DNA of 34,351 bases from Erythrobacter donghaensis (GTDB lineage: Bacteria > Pseudomonadota > Alphaproteobacteria > Sphingomonadales > Sphingomonadaceae). The DNA lies in assembly GCF_001557325.1 (NCBI RefSeq), contig NZ_LSJS01000192.1, forward strand, positions 1 through 34,351, written 5' to 3'. Both the position numbers and the translations under genes were made by a program. The notes beneath the pieces were generated by a model, which was not told the origin of the DNA, did no database searches, and saw only the letters and a program-made list of their open reading frames with translations. Below are positions 16,950 through 24,728 of this stretch, piece after piece. Each line of letters starts with the position of its first letter. The stretch's first letter is position 1.

Positions 16950-18259
16950 GCGTTTCAGGCCTGATGATCGCCGCTCCAGCATCGGGAACGGGCAAGACTA
17001 CGGTCATGCTGGGTCTGCTGCGAGCGCTGGTCGAAGACGGCGCGGTGGTCCAGCCCTTCAAGAGCGGTCCCGACTATATCGATCCCGCTTTTCACCGCGC
17101 CGCCTGCGGCCGTGCGTCGTTCAACCTCGATACCTGGGCCATGAATGGCAGCCTGATCGCTGCAATCGCGGGAGAGGCCGTTGGCGCGGACATGGTGCTT
17201 GCCGAGGCTTCGATGGGCCTGTTCGATGGTGTCGCGAGCCGGGGTGCCGTCGGCAATGGCGCCAGTGCGGACATTGCAAGGACAATGGGCTGGCCGGTTG
17301 TGCTGGTGCTGGACGTGTCCGGACAAGCCCAATCCGCCGCTGCAACGGCGCTCGGTTTCAAGCATCTGGATGACACGCTGCCGTTTGCAGGCGTGATCCT
17401 GAACCGGGTGGCCAGTCCCCGCCATGAACGGCTAGTGCGCCGGGGGATGGAAGCGATAGGCATGCCTGTGCTGGGTGCCCTGCCCCGGCGCGGCGATCTC
17501 ACCCTGCCAGAACGCCATCTCGGTCTGGTCCAGGCTGTCGAGCATCCCGATCTCGAGCGGGCGATATCGGACTATGCCGCATTTCTGCGTGCAAATGTCG
17601 ATCTGAATGCCATCCGCCATGCCGCCAGCAGCAACAGCGCCCCGCCTCCGGCCCCCGGCCGACTGCCGCTTCCCCCTGCCCAGCGGATTGCCATCGCCCG
17701 CGATCCCGCCTTTTCCTTCGTCTATCCCCATGTGCTCGAAGGTTGGCGGCGGGCTGGCGCGGAGATCATGCCCTTCTCGCCATTGGCAAACGAGGCCCCT
17801 GCCCGCGATGCCGATCTTGTCTGGCTGCCTGGCGGCTATCCGGAACTGCACGCAGGGACCATCGCTGCAGCGTCGAACTTCCTGAACGGCCTGCGTCACC
17901 ACGCCGAGACCCGCCCGGTGCACGGCGAATGCGGCGGCTATATGGTTCTGGGCGAGGGCTTGGTGGACAAGTCGGGAGAGCGGCATCACATGGCCGGCCT
18001 GCTGGGCCTTGTTACCAGCTATGCGCAGCGCCGTATGCATCTCGGCTATCGCCAGGCCGAACTGCTGGCACCAATAGCCGGACTGGCCAAAGGCATAAGG
18101 CTGCGCGGCCACGAGTTCCACTACTCGACGATCCTCGAGCAGACAGACACAGCGCTGGCATGCGTAACCGATGCAGATGGCGTCGCGGTTGCCGAAACAG
18201 GCTCGTATCGCGGCCGCGTGACCGGAACCTTCTTCCACATGATCGCGAACGCATCGTGA
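16946..18259 (+). CDS. cobB: Hydrogenobyrinic acid a,c-diamide synthase CobB
   Basis: A 437-residue glutamine- and ATP-dependent amidotransferase that amidates the a and c side chains of hydrogenobyrinic acid before cobalt insertion. The N-terminal ATPase domain (about 1-225) has the P-loop ASGTGKTT and the conserved [11 protein letters not shown]. The C-terminal class I glutaminase domain has [11 protein letters not shown] and its catalytic cysteine in [11 protein letters not shown] (Cys329), with later HEFHYS. A proline-rich linker joins the two domains. It overlaps cobM (ATGA) and the GTG start of cobA (GTGA). CbiA of the anaerobic route is closely related; the other aerobic genes favour CobB. 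Confidence 0.94.
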   Translation: MSVSGLMIAAPASGTGKTTVMLGLLRALVEDGAVVQPFKSGPDYIDPAFHRAACGRASFNLDTWAMNGSLIAAIAGEAVGADMVLAEASMGLFDGVASRGAVGNGASADIARTMGWPVVLVLDVSGQAQSAAATALGFKHLDDTLPFAGVILNRVASPRHERLVRRGMEAIGMPVLGALPRRGDLTLPERHLGLVQAVEHPDLERAISDYAAFLRANVDLNAIRHAASSNSAPPPAPGRLPLPPAQRIAIARDPAFSFVYPHVLEGWRRAGAEIMPFSPLANEAPARDADLVWLPGGYPELHAGTIAAASNFLNGLRHHAETRPVHGECGGYMVLGEGLVDKSGERHHMAGLLGLVTSYAQRRMHLGYRQAELLAPIAGLAKGIRLRGHEFHYSTILEQTDTALACVTDADGVAVAETGSYRGRVTGTFFHMIANAS

Positions 18260-18978
18260 AGGGGTTCGTATCCTTTGTGGGTGCGGGCCCTGGCGATCCC
18301 GAGCTGCTGACCCTGAAAGCCGTTTCTCGTCTTGAGACGGCGCAGGTGGTGCTGTTTGATGATCTGGCTGCGGGACCAATCCTGGCCCGCGCGCGCGATG
18401 ACGCTGAACTGGTAGCGGTAGGCAAGCGCGCCGGGCGGCCATCTCCAAGTCAGGCCGAAGTCAGCCGTCTTCTGGTGGACCATGCCCTGGCCGGCAAACA
18501 TGTCATCCGGCTCAAATCGGGAGATGCCGGCCTGTTCGGCCGGCTCGAAGAAGAAATCGAGGCGCTTCGCCATGCGCGAATCGCGTTCGAGATCATTCCT
18601 GGCGTCAGCTCGGCGACCGCCGCAGCGGCAGCTGCCGCGATACCACTGACACGACGCGAGCACGCTAGACGCGTCCAGTTCGTAACCGGACATGGCAAGA
18701 CTGGCACTTTACCAGAAGACCTCAATCTATCAGCGCTTGCCGACCCTTGTGCCACAACGGTCGTCTTCATGCCGAAGCGCACATTTCCGGCGCTTGCTGC
18801 GCAGCTTGTCGCGGCAGGACTTGCGGACGATACTGCAGCCTTGTTGGCAGAAAACATTAGCCGACCGGACCAAAGACTTACCAGAAGCACTATTGCCGGA
18901 CTTGCTCGGTCACTTGCCGACGGCGGATCGGATGCAACCGCACTGGTGATCTACGGCCCCATGATGGAGGAGGCATGA
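18256..18978 (+). CDS. cobA: Uroporphyrinogen-III C-methyltransferase CobA
   Basis: A 240-residue SAM-dependent methylase that makes precorrin-2 from uroporphyrinogen III, the first committed step. It starts with GTG at 18256, overlapping the cobB stop (GTGA), and gives (M)[21 protein letters not shown], the classic SUMT opening. Other landmarks are DDLAAGPILARA, KRAGRPSPSQAE, RLKSGDAGLFGR and EIIPGVSSATAAAA. There is no fused siroheme synthase domain (CysG), so this copy seems dedicated to B12. The stop overlaps cobF (ATGA). Precorrin-2 made here passes to CobI in the same operon. Confidence 0.95.
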   Translation: MKGFVSFVGAGPGDPELLTLKAVSRLETAQVVLFDDLAAGPILARARDDAELVAVGKRAGRPSPSQAEVSRLLVDHALAGKHVIRLKSGDAGLFGRLEEEIEALRHARIAFEIIPGVSSATAAAAAAAIPLTRREHARRVQFVTGHGKTGTLPEDLNLSALADPCATTVVFMPKRTFPALAAQLVAAGLADDTAALLAENISRPDQRLTRSTIAGLARSLADGGSDATALVIYGPMMEEA

Positions 18979-19739
18979 TCCACCTCCATCTGATCGGCAT
19001 AGGCACCGGGAATCCCGACCACCTGACGCGTGCTGCAATACGCACAATCAACGCGGTCGATCTCATTCTGCTGCCCCGCAAAGGCGATGCCAAATCAGAT
19101 CTCCTGGACCTGCGCCACTCCATCTGTGACGCCGCATTGGCCTCACCGGTCCGCATGGCCGAGTTCGACATGCCCCTTCGCCGACAGGATGGCGACTACA
19201 CGCAGGCCGTCGACGATTGGCACGATGCGATTGCAGCGATTTGGGCAGAGCAGATAGCAGTTCACCTTCCTGATGGTGGGCGGGTCGCGCTGCTCGTGTG
19301 GGGCGATCCGTCGCTTTACGACAGCACACTGCGTATTGCCGATCGGCTCCGGACGGCTGGGGTAGACCTCACTGTTCGCGTCGAACCCGGTATCACCAGC
19401 ATTCAGGCTCTTACGGCTGCTCACGCCATCCCGCTGAACGCCTTGGCCGAACCTGTCACGATCACCACCGGCCGCAGGTTGCGCCGGGAAGGCTGGCCGC
19501 TGGGAGTGCACACGATCGTCGTCATGCTCGATTCCGGCTGCGCCTTCGAAGTCCTCGATCCTGCTGGCATCACGATCTGGTGGGGTGCCTATCTGGGCAT
19601 GTCGCATGAAGCACTGGTCCATGGGCCACTTGCCGAAGCTGCGCCGCAGATTGCCGCGCGCCGCGCCGAACTGCGCGCGCGCCACGGCTGGATCATGGAT
19701 GTCTACCTGATGCGAAAGGAACGAGCCGATGCCTGCTGA
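18975..19739 (+). CDS. cobF: Precorrin-6A synthase (deacetylating) CobF
   Basis: A 254-residue SAM-dependent methylase that methylates C-1 of precorrin-5 with loss of the acetyl group as acetate. CobF is specific to the aerobic pathway. It opens MIHLHLIGIGTGNPDHLT and has the family segments VALLVWGDPSLYDSTLRI, RVEPGITSIQAL and TIWWGAYLG. It overlaps cobA by four bases (ATGA) and cobO by 11 bp. Its presence with CobG rules out a purely anaerobic pathway in this organism. Confidence 0.95.
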   Translation: MIHLHLIGIGTGNPDHLTRAAIRTINAVDLILLPRKGDAKSDLLDLRHSICDAALASPVRMAEFDMPLRRQDGDYTQAVDDWHDAIAAIWAEQIAVHLPDGGRVALLVWGDPSLYDSTLRIADRLRTAGVDLTVRVEPGITSIQALTAAHAIPLNALAEPVTITTGRRLRREGWPLGVHTIVVMLDSGCAFEVLDPAGITIWWGAYLGMSHEALVHGPLAEAAPQIAARRAELRARHGWIMDVYLMRKERADAC

Positions 19740-20355
19740 CCGCGAAGAAGATGCTGCAAGCGCAGATGCGCGCCATGCCGAGAAAATGCGCAAGATCCAG
19801 GCTGCGCGTAGCACCATGATGGCCACCAAGACCCGCGAGCAGGGGCTGCTGATCGTTCACACTGGCACGGGCAAAGGCAAGACAAGCGCTGCACTCGGTA
19901 TGGTCGTGCGCGCAATAGGACATGGCATGAAGGTCGGGGTCGTCCAGTTCGTCAAGGGCACGATGGCGACAGGCGAAAAGACGGTGTTCGACGCTTTCCC
20001 GGAAAATGTCGAGTTCAAGCCGATGGGTGACGGTTTCACCTGGGATACGCAAGACCGGACACGCGATATCGCTTCGGCACGCACTGCCTGGGATGAAGTC
20101 TGCCGCATGATCGCCGATCCGGCTTACCAGATGGTGGTAGCCGACGAACTCAACATCGTCCTTCGGTATGACTACCTGCCCCTGGATGAGGTTCTGGAGG
20201 CGTTTGCCGCGAAACCCGAGATGAAACATGTCATCGTCACCGGGCGCAATGCGCCCGATGCACTGATCGAGGCGGCCGATCTCGTCACCGAGATGACCAT
20301 GATCAAGCACCCTTTCCGCTCAGGCGTGAAGGCGCAGGCAGGGATCGAGTTCTGA
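19729..20355 (+). CDS. cobO: Cob(I)yrinic acid a,c-diamide adenosyltransferase CobO
   Basis: A 208-residue CobA/CobO/BtuR-type adenosyltransferase that transfers the adenosyl group from ATP to the cobalt of Co(I) corrinoids. The modified P-loop HTGTGKGKTSAALG (P-loop at about 45-52) and the segments VQFVKGTMATGE, VVADELNIVLRYDYL and VTGRNAPDALIEAADLVTEM are diagnostic. Its start lies 11 bp inside cobF. The stop TGA (20353-20355) overlaps a CTG that I take as the bluB start. The reductase that supplies Co(I), CobR in the aerobic pathway, is not in the window. Confidence 0.95.
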   Translation: MPADREEDAASADARHAEKMRKIQAARSTMMATKTREQGLLIVHTGTGKGKTSAALGMVVRAIGHGMKVGVVQFVKGTMATGEKTVFDAFPENVEFKPMGDGFTWDTQDRTRDIASARTAWDEVCRMIADPAYQMVVADELNIVLRYDYLPLDEVLEAFAAKPEMKHVIVTGRNAPDALIEAADLVTEMTMIKHPFRSGVKAQAGIEF

Positions 20356-20999
20356 GCGATCTGCCGCCTCAGTTCGATGCCGAGTTCGCGGCTCGATTTG
20401 CGCAGCTGCTGCGCTGGCGACGCGATGTGCGGCACTTCGAAGCCCGTGCTGTCGCCGAAGAGGAGATGTGTGCGCTGCTGGAGTGTGCCTCCCTCGCACC
20501 TTCGGTCGGGAATGCGCAGCCCTGGCGGTTCGTGCGCGTGCGTTCATCCACCCTTCGTCAGGCGCTGGCCGACCATGTCGATGCACAGAACGCACAAGCA
20601 GCTCAGCAATATGCCGGCCAAGCCCGGCAGGAACTGTATCGTTCGCTCAAGCTGCATGGCCTTCGCGAGGCCCCGGAACTGATCGTGGTGTTCTGTGATG
20701 AGCAGCCCAAAGCAGGCCATGGACTTGGCATTGTCAGTATGCCGGAGATGCTGCGCTATTCATGCGTGCTGGCGATCCACACACTCTGGCTGGCGGCAAG
20801 GCTCCGCGGCATTGGCGTCGGATGGGTATCGATCCTCGAGCCTGGCGTCATCCGCGCCTTGCTGGACGTACCCGCCGACTGGTCGCTGATTGCACTGCTG
20901 TGCATCGGATACCCCCAGGACGCGTCCCAGACACCCGAATTGGAGCGGCGGGGCTGGCAAGCCCGGGAACCTGTGTCCAACCGAGTGTTCGACCGATGA
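20352..20999 (+). CDS. bluB: BluB, 5,6-dimethylbenzimidazole synthase, with an apparent CTG start
   Basis: BluB is a nitroreductase-fold enzyme that fragments reduced FMN with O2 to make the lower ligand of B12. The sequence has the flavin-binding opening RWRRDVRHF, ASLAPSVGNAQPWRF, QELYRSLKLHGLREAPEL and GVGWVSILEP. The first ATG/GTG/TTG in frame is GTG at 20427, but this would cut off the RRD motif whose Asp (Asp32 in Sinorhizobium BluB) is functionally important. No other canonical start exists in frame back to at least 20283. CTG at 20352 overlaps the cobO stop as CTGA, like the ATGA/GTGA junctions elsewhere in the operon, and follows AGGGA (20340-20344) by seven bases. It would give 215 residues, close to the family length. 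The start is inferred; the identity is secure. Confidence 0.88.
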   Translation: MSDLPPQFDAEFAARFAQLLRWRRDVRHFEARAVAEEEMCALLECASLAPSVGNAQPWRFVRVRSSTLRQALADHVDAQNAQAAQQYAGQARQELYRSLKLHGLREAPELIVVFCDEQPKAGHGLGIVSMPEMLRYSCVLAIHTLWLAARLRGIGVGWVSILEPGVIRALLDVPADWSLIALLCIGYPQDASQTPELERRGWQAREPVSNRVFDR

Positions 21000-21025
21000 C
21001 CCCCTAATCTATGGAGCAAGAACTT

Positions 21026-21433
21026 ATGTTGATCCCCGTCGAGGACGGCCCTGCCGTAGTAGCATGCAACACCTGCCGACACAGCAGCACTGCAAAGGAG
21101 GATGACGCCGGTGTGCGTGGTGGCGCGCGTATGGTCGAGGCCCTGCGCGCCGTGCAGGCACGCGATGAACGCTATTCCGGTATCGCGGTGCAGGAAATGC
21201 CCTGCTTGTTCGCCTGCAGCGAATTCTGCACGGTCCACCTTCGTGCGCCAGGCAAAGTCGGGTATGTTCTGGGCCGCTTCACTCCCGATGAAGAGGCCGC
21301 CGCTGCCATCCTCGACTACGCCGTCCATTATGCGCAAAGCGAACATGGCCGGGTTCCGTTCAAGGACTGGCCGCAGGGCGTCAAAGGCCACTTCATCACC
21401 CGCACACCGCCGCCGGGCTTTGTCGCGCAATGA
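21026..21433 (+). CDS. DUF1636-type cysteine-rich metal-binding protein
   Basis: A 135-residue small protein with a ferredoxin/thioredoxin-like cysteine pattern: CNTC (Cys14, Cys17), then CLFAC and EFC (Cys60, Cys64, Cys68). It resembles the DUF1636 family, which is often found in alphaproteobacterial cobalamin loci; the function is not established. Four or five cysteines suggest binding of an Fe-S cluster or a metal such as cobalt, but this is inference. The ATG at 21026 is chosen because GGAG (21013-21016) lies nine bases upstream; the ATG at 21011 has no binding site. The stop overlaps cobT (ATGA), so it is part of the operon. Confidence 0.82.
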   Translation: MLIPVEDGPAVVACNTCRHSSTAKEDDAGVRGGARMVEALRAVQARDERYSGIAVQEMPCLFACSEFCTVHLRAPGKVGYVLGRFTPDEEAAAAILDYAVHYAQSEHGRVPFKDWPQGVKGHFITRTPPPGFVAQ

Positions 21434-22446
21434 GCACGTTTTCTTCCGTCGATGCCTTTGATGCTGCCATTGCCGATATGCCTGCGCCAGATGAAACAGC
21501 AATGGCCAGCGCGCGCAACCGGCAGTCGCAACTGACCAAGCCGCCAGGATCGCTGGGACGGCTGGAAGAGATCGCGATCTTCATGGCCGGTTGGCAGGGG
21601 CGTGAACGACCCAGACTGGAACGAGGGCGTACAGTCGTTTTTGCGGGCAATCATGGCGTCACGGCACGGGGCGTGAGCGCCTTTCCTCCCGAAGTCACCC
21701 ACCAGATGGTGGCCAATTTTGAAGCAGGTGGCGCTGCCATCAACGCGCTGTGTGCCGCTGCCGGGCTCGATCTTCAGGTACTGGCGCTGGAGCTTGACCG
21801 GCCAACCGCCGATTTCACCTCAGCCCCGTCCATGACCGAAAGCGAATGTCTTGCCGCGCTGTGTTCCGGGGCCGCCATGGTCGAAGCCGGCCTTGATCTC
21901 CTTGTCCCTGGCGAGATGGGCATCGGCAACACTACGGCCGCTGCAGCCCTCTGTGCAAAGGCACTGGGAGGCAGAGCTGGCGAATGGGTCGGCCCGGGAA
22001 CGGGGCTCGATCCGGCGGGCGTGGCGCGCAAGATCGGTGTGATCGAAGCAGCACTCGCCTTCCATCAGATTGCTCCGGCAACGCCTTTCGAAACCCTGCG
22101 GCGTCTGGGCGGGAGGGAAATAGCCGCAATGGCAGGCGCAATTGTCCGTGCAAGGCAGCTTCGGGTGCCGGTGCTCCTGGATGGCTTCATTTGCTGCGCT
22201 GCCATCGCGCCGATCTTTGCCGCCGAACCTGCAATCGTCGACCATTGCCTGGCAGGGCATTGTTCGGCCGAACCTGGTCACAAATGGTTGCTCGAGCGGT
22301 TCGGTCTCGCACCGCTCCTTACTCTGGGCATGCGCTTGGGCGAAGGGAGCGGCGCTGCGGTCGCGGCCCAGATCGTGCGTTCAGCTCTCGCCGCACACAA
22401 CCAGATGGCCACTTTTGCCGAAGCTGGCGTGGCTGCTGGCGTATGA
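21430..22446 (+). CDS. cobT: Nicotinate-nucleotide--dimethylbenzimidazole phosphoribosyltransferase
   Basis: A 338-residue enzyme (CobT in Salmonella naming, CobU in Pseudomonas) that activates the lower ligand made by BluB to alpha-ribazole-5'-phosphate. Landmarks are KPPGSLGRLEEIA near the N-terminus, VVFAGNHGV, GEMGIGNTTAAAAL and the C-terminal GMRLGEGSGAAVA, whose Glu305 corresponds to the catalytic glutamate of the family. Length is standard. It overlaps both neighbours by four bases (ATGA). It should not be confused with the cobaltochelatase subunit also called CobT in the aerobic nomenclature, which is absent here. Confidence 0.95.
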   Translation: MSTFSSVDAFDAAIADMPAPDETAMASARNRQSQLTKPPGSLGRLEEIAIFMAGWQGRERPRLERGRTVVFAGNHGVTARGVSAFPPEVTHQMVANFEAGGAAINALCAAAGLDLQVLALELDRPTADFTSAPSMTESECLAALCSGAAMVEAGLDLLVPGEMGIGNTTAAAALCAKALGGRAGEWVGPGTGLDPAGVARKIGVIEAALAFHQIAPATPFETLRRLGGREIAAMAGAIVRARQLRVPVLLDGFICCAAIAPIFAAEPAIVDHCLAGHCSAEPGHKWLLERFGLAPLLTLGMRLGEGSGAAVAAQIVRSALAAHNQMATFAEAGVAAGV

Positions 22447-23012
22447 GCGAGTTTTTCCTGCACCTCATGCGGCATGGCGAGCCCATCCACCCCGGTCTGC
22501 TTCTCGGAAGGACCGATGCGCCTACGACGCCCGAGGGCGTCGCATCATGCGTGGCACAGGTCGAGGAACTGTCGTTCCAGTCGATTGTATGTTCCGATCT
22601 CCAGCGCTCGGCAGAGGCAGCAAGAGCTATCGCCGATCCAAGAGGGCTGCACCCGATCCTCGACTCACGGTGGCGCGAACTGGACTTCGGCGACTGGGAC
22701 GGTCTGGCACCCGCTAAGGTCGACAGTGCCGCGATCAGCGCGTTCTGGGACGACCCGGACGCCAATCCGCCACCCGGTGGTGAGCGCTGGTCTGCTCTGG
22801 TTTCGCGCGTGGAAGCGGCCTTGGCCGCAATCCCGCCGCAAGACACGCTGGTCGTAACGCATGGCGGAGCAATCCGGGCTGCGCTGGCCAGCCTGTTCGG
22901 CTTCGGACAGCGGCAGGTCTGGGCGTTTGACCTTCCCTATGCCGCGCTGATCAGCCTGCGGGTCTGGCCGGGAACGCCGCGCTCAGCCCAGATCGCGGGC
23001 CTTTGGACATGA
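22443..23012 (+). CDS. cobC: Alpha-ribazole phosphatase-like histidine phosphatase
   Basis: A 189-residue phosphoglycerate-mutase-type phosphatase with the active-site RHGE (His11) in HLMRHGEP and the second histidine in VVTHGGAIRA. Related segments are CSDLQRSAEAARAI and RELDFGDWDG. In the B12 pathway this family removes the phosphate from alpha-ribazole phosphate or from cobalamin 5'-phosphate. It lies between cobT and cobS, the genes for the steps before and after. It starts with an ATGA overlap with cobT. General histidine phosphatases look alike, so the substrate is inferred from position. Confidence 0.85.
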   Translation: MSEFFLHLMRHGEPIHPGLLLGRTDAPTTPEGVASCVAQVEELSFQSIVCSDLQRSAEAARAIADPRGLHPILDSRWRELDFGDWDGLAPAKVDSAAISAFWDDPDANPPPGGERWSALVSRVEAALAAIPPQDTLVVTHGGAIRAALASLFGFGQRQVWAFDLPYAALISLRVWPGTPRSAQIAGLWT

Positions 23013-23029
23013 AGCGCCCGATCGCATGA
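23009..23029 (+). other. Six-codon reading frame bridging cobC and cobS
   Basis: ATG at 23009 overlaps the cobC stop (ATGA, 23009-23012), encodes MKRPIA, and ends with TGA at 23027-23029, which overlaps the cobS ATG (23026-23028) as another ATGA. cobS has no clear ribosome binding site. The tiny frame therefore could carry terminating ribosomes from cobC to cobS, replacing the direct overlap seen at most other junctions. It may also be coincidence in this 13-bp gap. Confidence 0.35.
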
Positions 23030-23742
23030 AAGGCTTCCTCATCGCACTCCAGTTCCTCACCCGTTTGCCGACACCCCGGCTCACGGTTTCTGCCGAGGAA
23101 TTCGCCCAGTCCATGCGCTGGTTTCCAGCTGCTGGCCTGGTGATTGGCCTTATCGTTGCCGGGGCCGCCTGGGTTGGAGCAAGGACCGATCCCTGGACCG
23201 GAGCCCTTGCCGCCTTGATCGCCTGGGTTGGCGTCACCGGAGCCCTTCACCTGGACGGTCTGGGAGATATGGCCGATGCCAGCGGCGCGGCCCACAAGGA
23301 CCGCGAGCGGCTCCTCGCCGTCCTGGCAGATCCGCATGTCGGCAGCTTCGGCGTAACGGCCATCACCGTGCAACTGCTGACCAAGCTCGTGCTGCTGCAT
23401 GGCATGATCGAGCACAGCCAGTTTCTGGCACTGATCGGGGTGCCGGTCGCCGCGCGCATCGCGCCGCTGGCATGGACCTGCTGGCTGCCGCCGTTGCACG
23501 ATGGGCTGGGTGCGCGCTTTCGGGGCGCGATCAGGCCGATCGATCTGGCGCTGTGGGCCGCAGTACTTCTCGCCACCACGGTGGCGTTTCCTGCATTGCT
23601 CATTGCGGTTCCTGCTGCGGCACTATGGGGTCTGTGGATCAAGCGCGCTATTGGCGGCATCTCGGGCGATGGACACGGCGCCGGGATTGAGCTGATCGAG
23701 GCGGCGCTGCTGCTGGCGTTTGTCGTGATGGCGGCCGCATGA
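23026..23742 (+). CDS. cobS: Adenosylcobinamide-GDP ribazoletransferase (cobalamin synthase)
   Basis: A 238-residue polytopic membrane enzyme (CobS in Salmonella naming, CobV in Pseudomonas) that joins adenosylcobinamide-GDP with alpha-ribazole to form adenosylcobalamin. It begins MKGFLIALQFLTRLPTP, the family-typical opening, and has the metal-binding-type segment HLDGLGDMADA and then several hydrophobic helices; GGISGDGHGAGIELIEA is near the C-terminus. Only 13 bp separate it from cobC, with a six-codon frame spanning the gap. The stop overlaps the next gene (ATGA). It is not the cobaltochelatase CobS subunit of aerobic nomenclature. Confidence 0.93.
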   Translation: MKGFLIALQFLTRLPTPRLTVSAEEFAQSMRWFPAAGLVIGLIVAGAAWVGARTDPWTGALAALIAWVGVTGALHLDGLGDMADASGAAHKDRERLLAVLADPHVGSFGVTAITVQLLTKLVLLHGMIEHSQFLALIGVPVAARIAPLAWTCWLPPLHDGLGARFRGAIRPIDLALWAAVLLATTVAFPALLIAVPAAALWGLWIKRAIGGISGDGHGAGIELIEAALLLAFVVMAAA

Positions 23743-24728
23743 CCCGCGATCGCTGGACATGGCACGGCGGCGGCCTCTCTGCGGCCCGCGCGCATTTCGG
23801 CGACGATGCGCGCGGCTGGATCGATCTTTCCACCGGGATCAATCCGCATGTCTGGCCCGGTGCAGGGGCGGTCGAGATCGATTGGCTTGCCCTGCCCGAT
23901 GAAATGGCCCTGCGCGCGCTGGAGCAAGCGGCCGCCGCCAGCTTCGGGTGTCATGCCGATCATGTCTGCGCGGTGCCAGGCACCGAAGTTGGCCTTCGCC
24001 TCGCCGGAAGGGTGCTGGGCGATGACGTCTGCCACGCCGTTCCATCCTATCGCACCCACGGCGAGATGGCGGCCTCCAGCCATCCCGTAACGCTTGGCAA
24101 TCTGGCGCTGGCCGATGGATCAAGCCTGATCCTTGCCAACCCCAACAACCCGGATGGCGTCCTGCTTTCTCGGGAAGCCTTGAGCGATCTTCTGGTGCGG
24201 CGTGGTCGGAAAGGGTGGCTGGTAATCGACGAAGCCTTTGCCGACTGCCACCCCGACCACAGTTTCGCCGACCAAGTTGATGATCGGCACAGACTTCTGA
24301 TCTTTCGGTCCTTCGGGAAATTCTTTGGCCTCGCCGGATTGCGGCTCGGTTTTGTGCTGGGCCCTCGTCCGATCCTGGCGAGTCTGCGTAAGCAGCTAGG
24401 TGCCTGGCCGGTCTCGGCGGCTGCGATCGCCATCGGCACCCGCGCCTATCAGGATATCGCCTGGCAGGACGCGATGCGGGAGCGCCTCATCGCCGAGGCC
24501 ACCAGTTTCGATCAGCGCTTGGCCTCGTTCGGTTTGTTGGCAAGCGGCGCATGCCCACTCTTCCGCCTGATAACGACGCCGGACGCGTCACACCTGTTTG
24601 AACGTCTTGCCCGGGCTGCGATCCTCAGCCGCCCCTTCGCCGATAAACCGGATTGGTTACGCCTTGGCCTACCCGCCAACGACGAGGCGATGGAGCGTCT
24701 CTGTGCCGTGCTCGAAGACCATGGCTGA
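23739..24728 (+). CDS. cobD: L-threonine-O-3-phosphate decarboxylase (PLP-dependent)
   Basis: A 329-residue class I aminotransferase-fold enzyme (CobD in Salmonella naming, CobC in Pseudomonas denitrificans) that makes (R)-1-amino-2-propanol phosphate, the linker of the nucleotide loop. It has DLSTGINPH near the N-terminus, LANPNNPDGVLLSREAL, LVIDEAFADCHPD, and the PLP lysine in FRSFGKFFGLAGLRLGF. Histidinol-phosphate aminotransferase has the same fold, but the N-terminal WHGGGLSAA-type opening and the location before cbiB support the B12 role. No dedicated threonine kinase is visible in the window. It overlaps cobS by four bases and the next gene by eight (ATGGCTGA). Confidence 0.92.
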   Translation: MTRDRWTWHGGGLSAARAHFGDDARGWIDLSTGINPHVWPGAGAVEIDWLALPDEMALRALEQAAAASFGCHADHVCAVPGTEVGLRLAGRVLGDDVCHAVPSYRTHGEMAASSHPVTLGNLALADGSSLILANPNNPDGVLLSREALSDLLVRRGRKGWLVIDEAFADCHPDHSFADQVDDRHRLLIFRSFGKFFGLAGLRLGFVLGPRPILASLRKQLGAWPVSAAAIAIGTRAYQDIAWQDAMRERLIAEATSFDQRLASFGLLASGACPLFRLITTPDASHLFERLARAAILSRPFADKPDWLRLGLPANDEAMERLCAVLEDHG

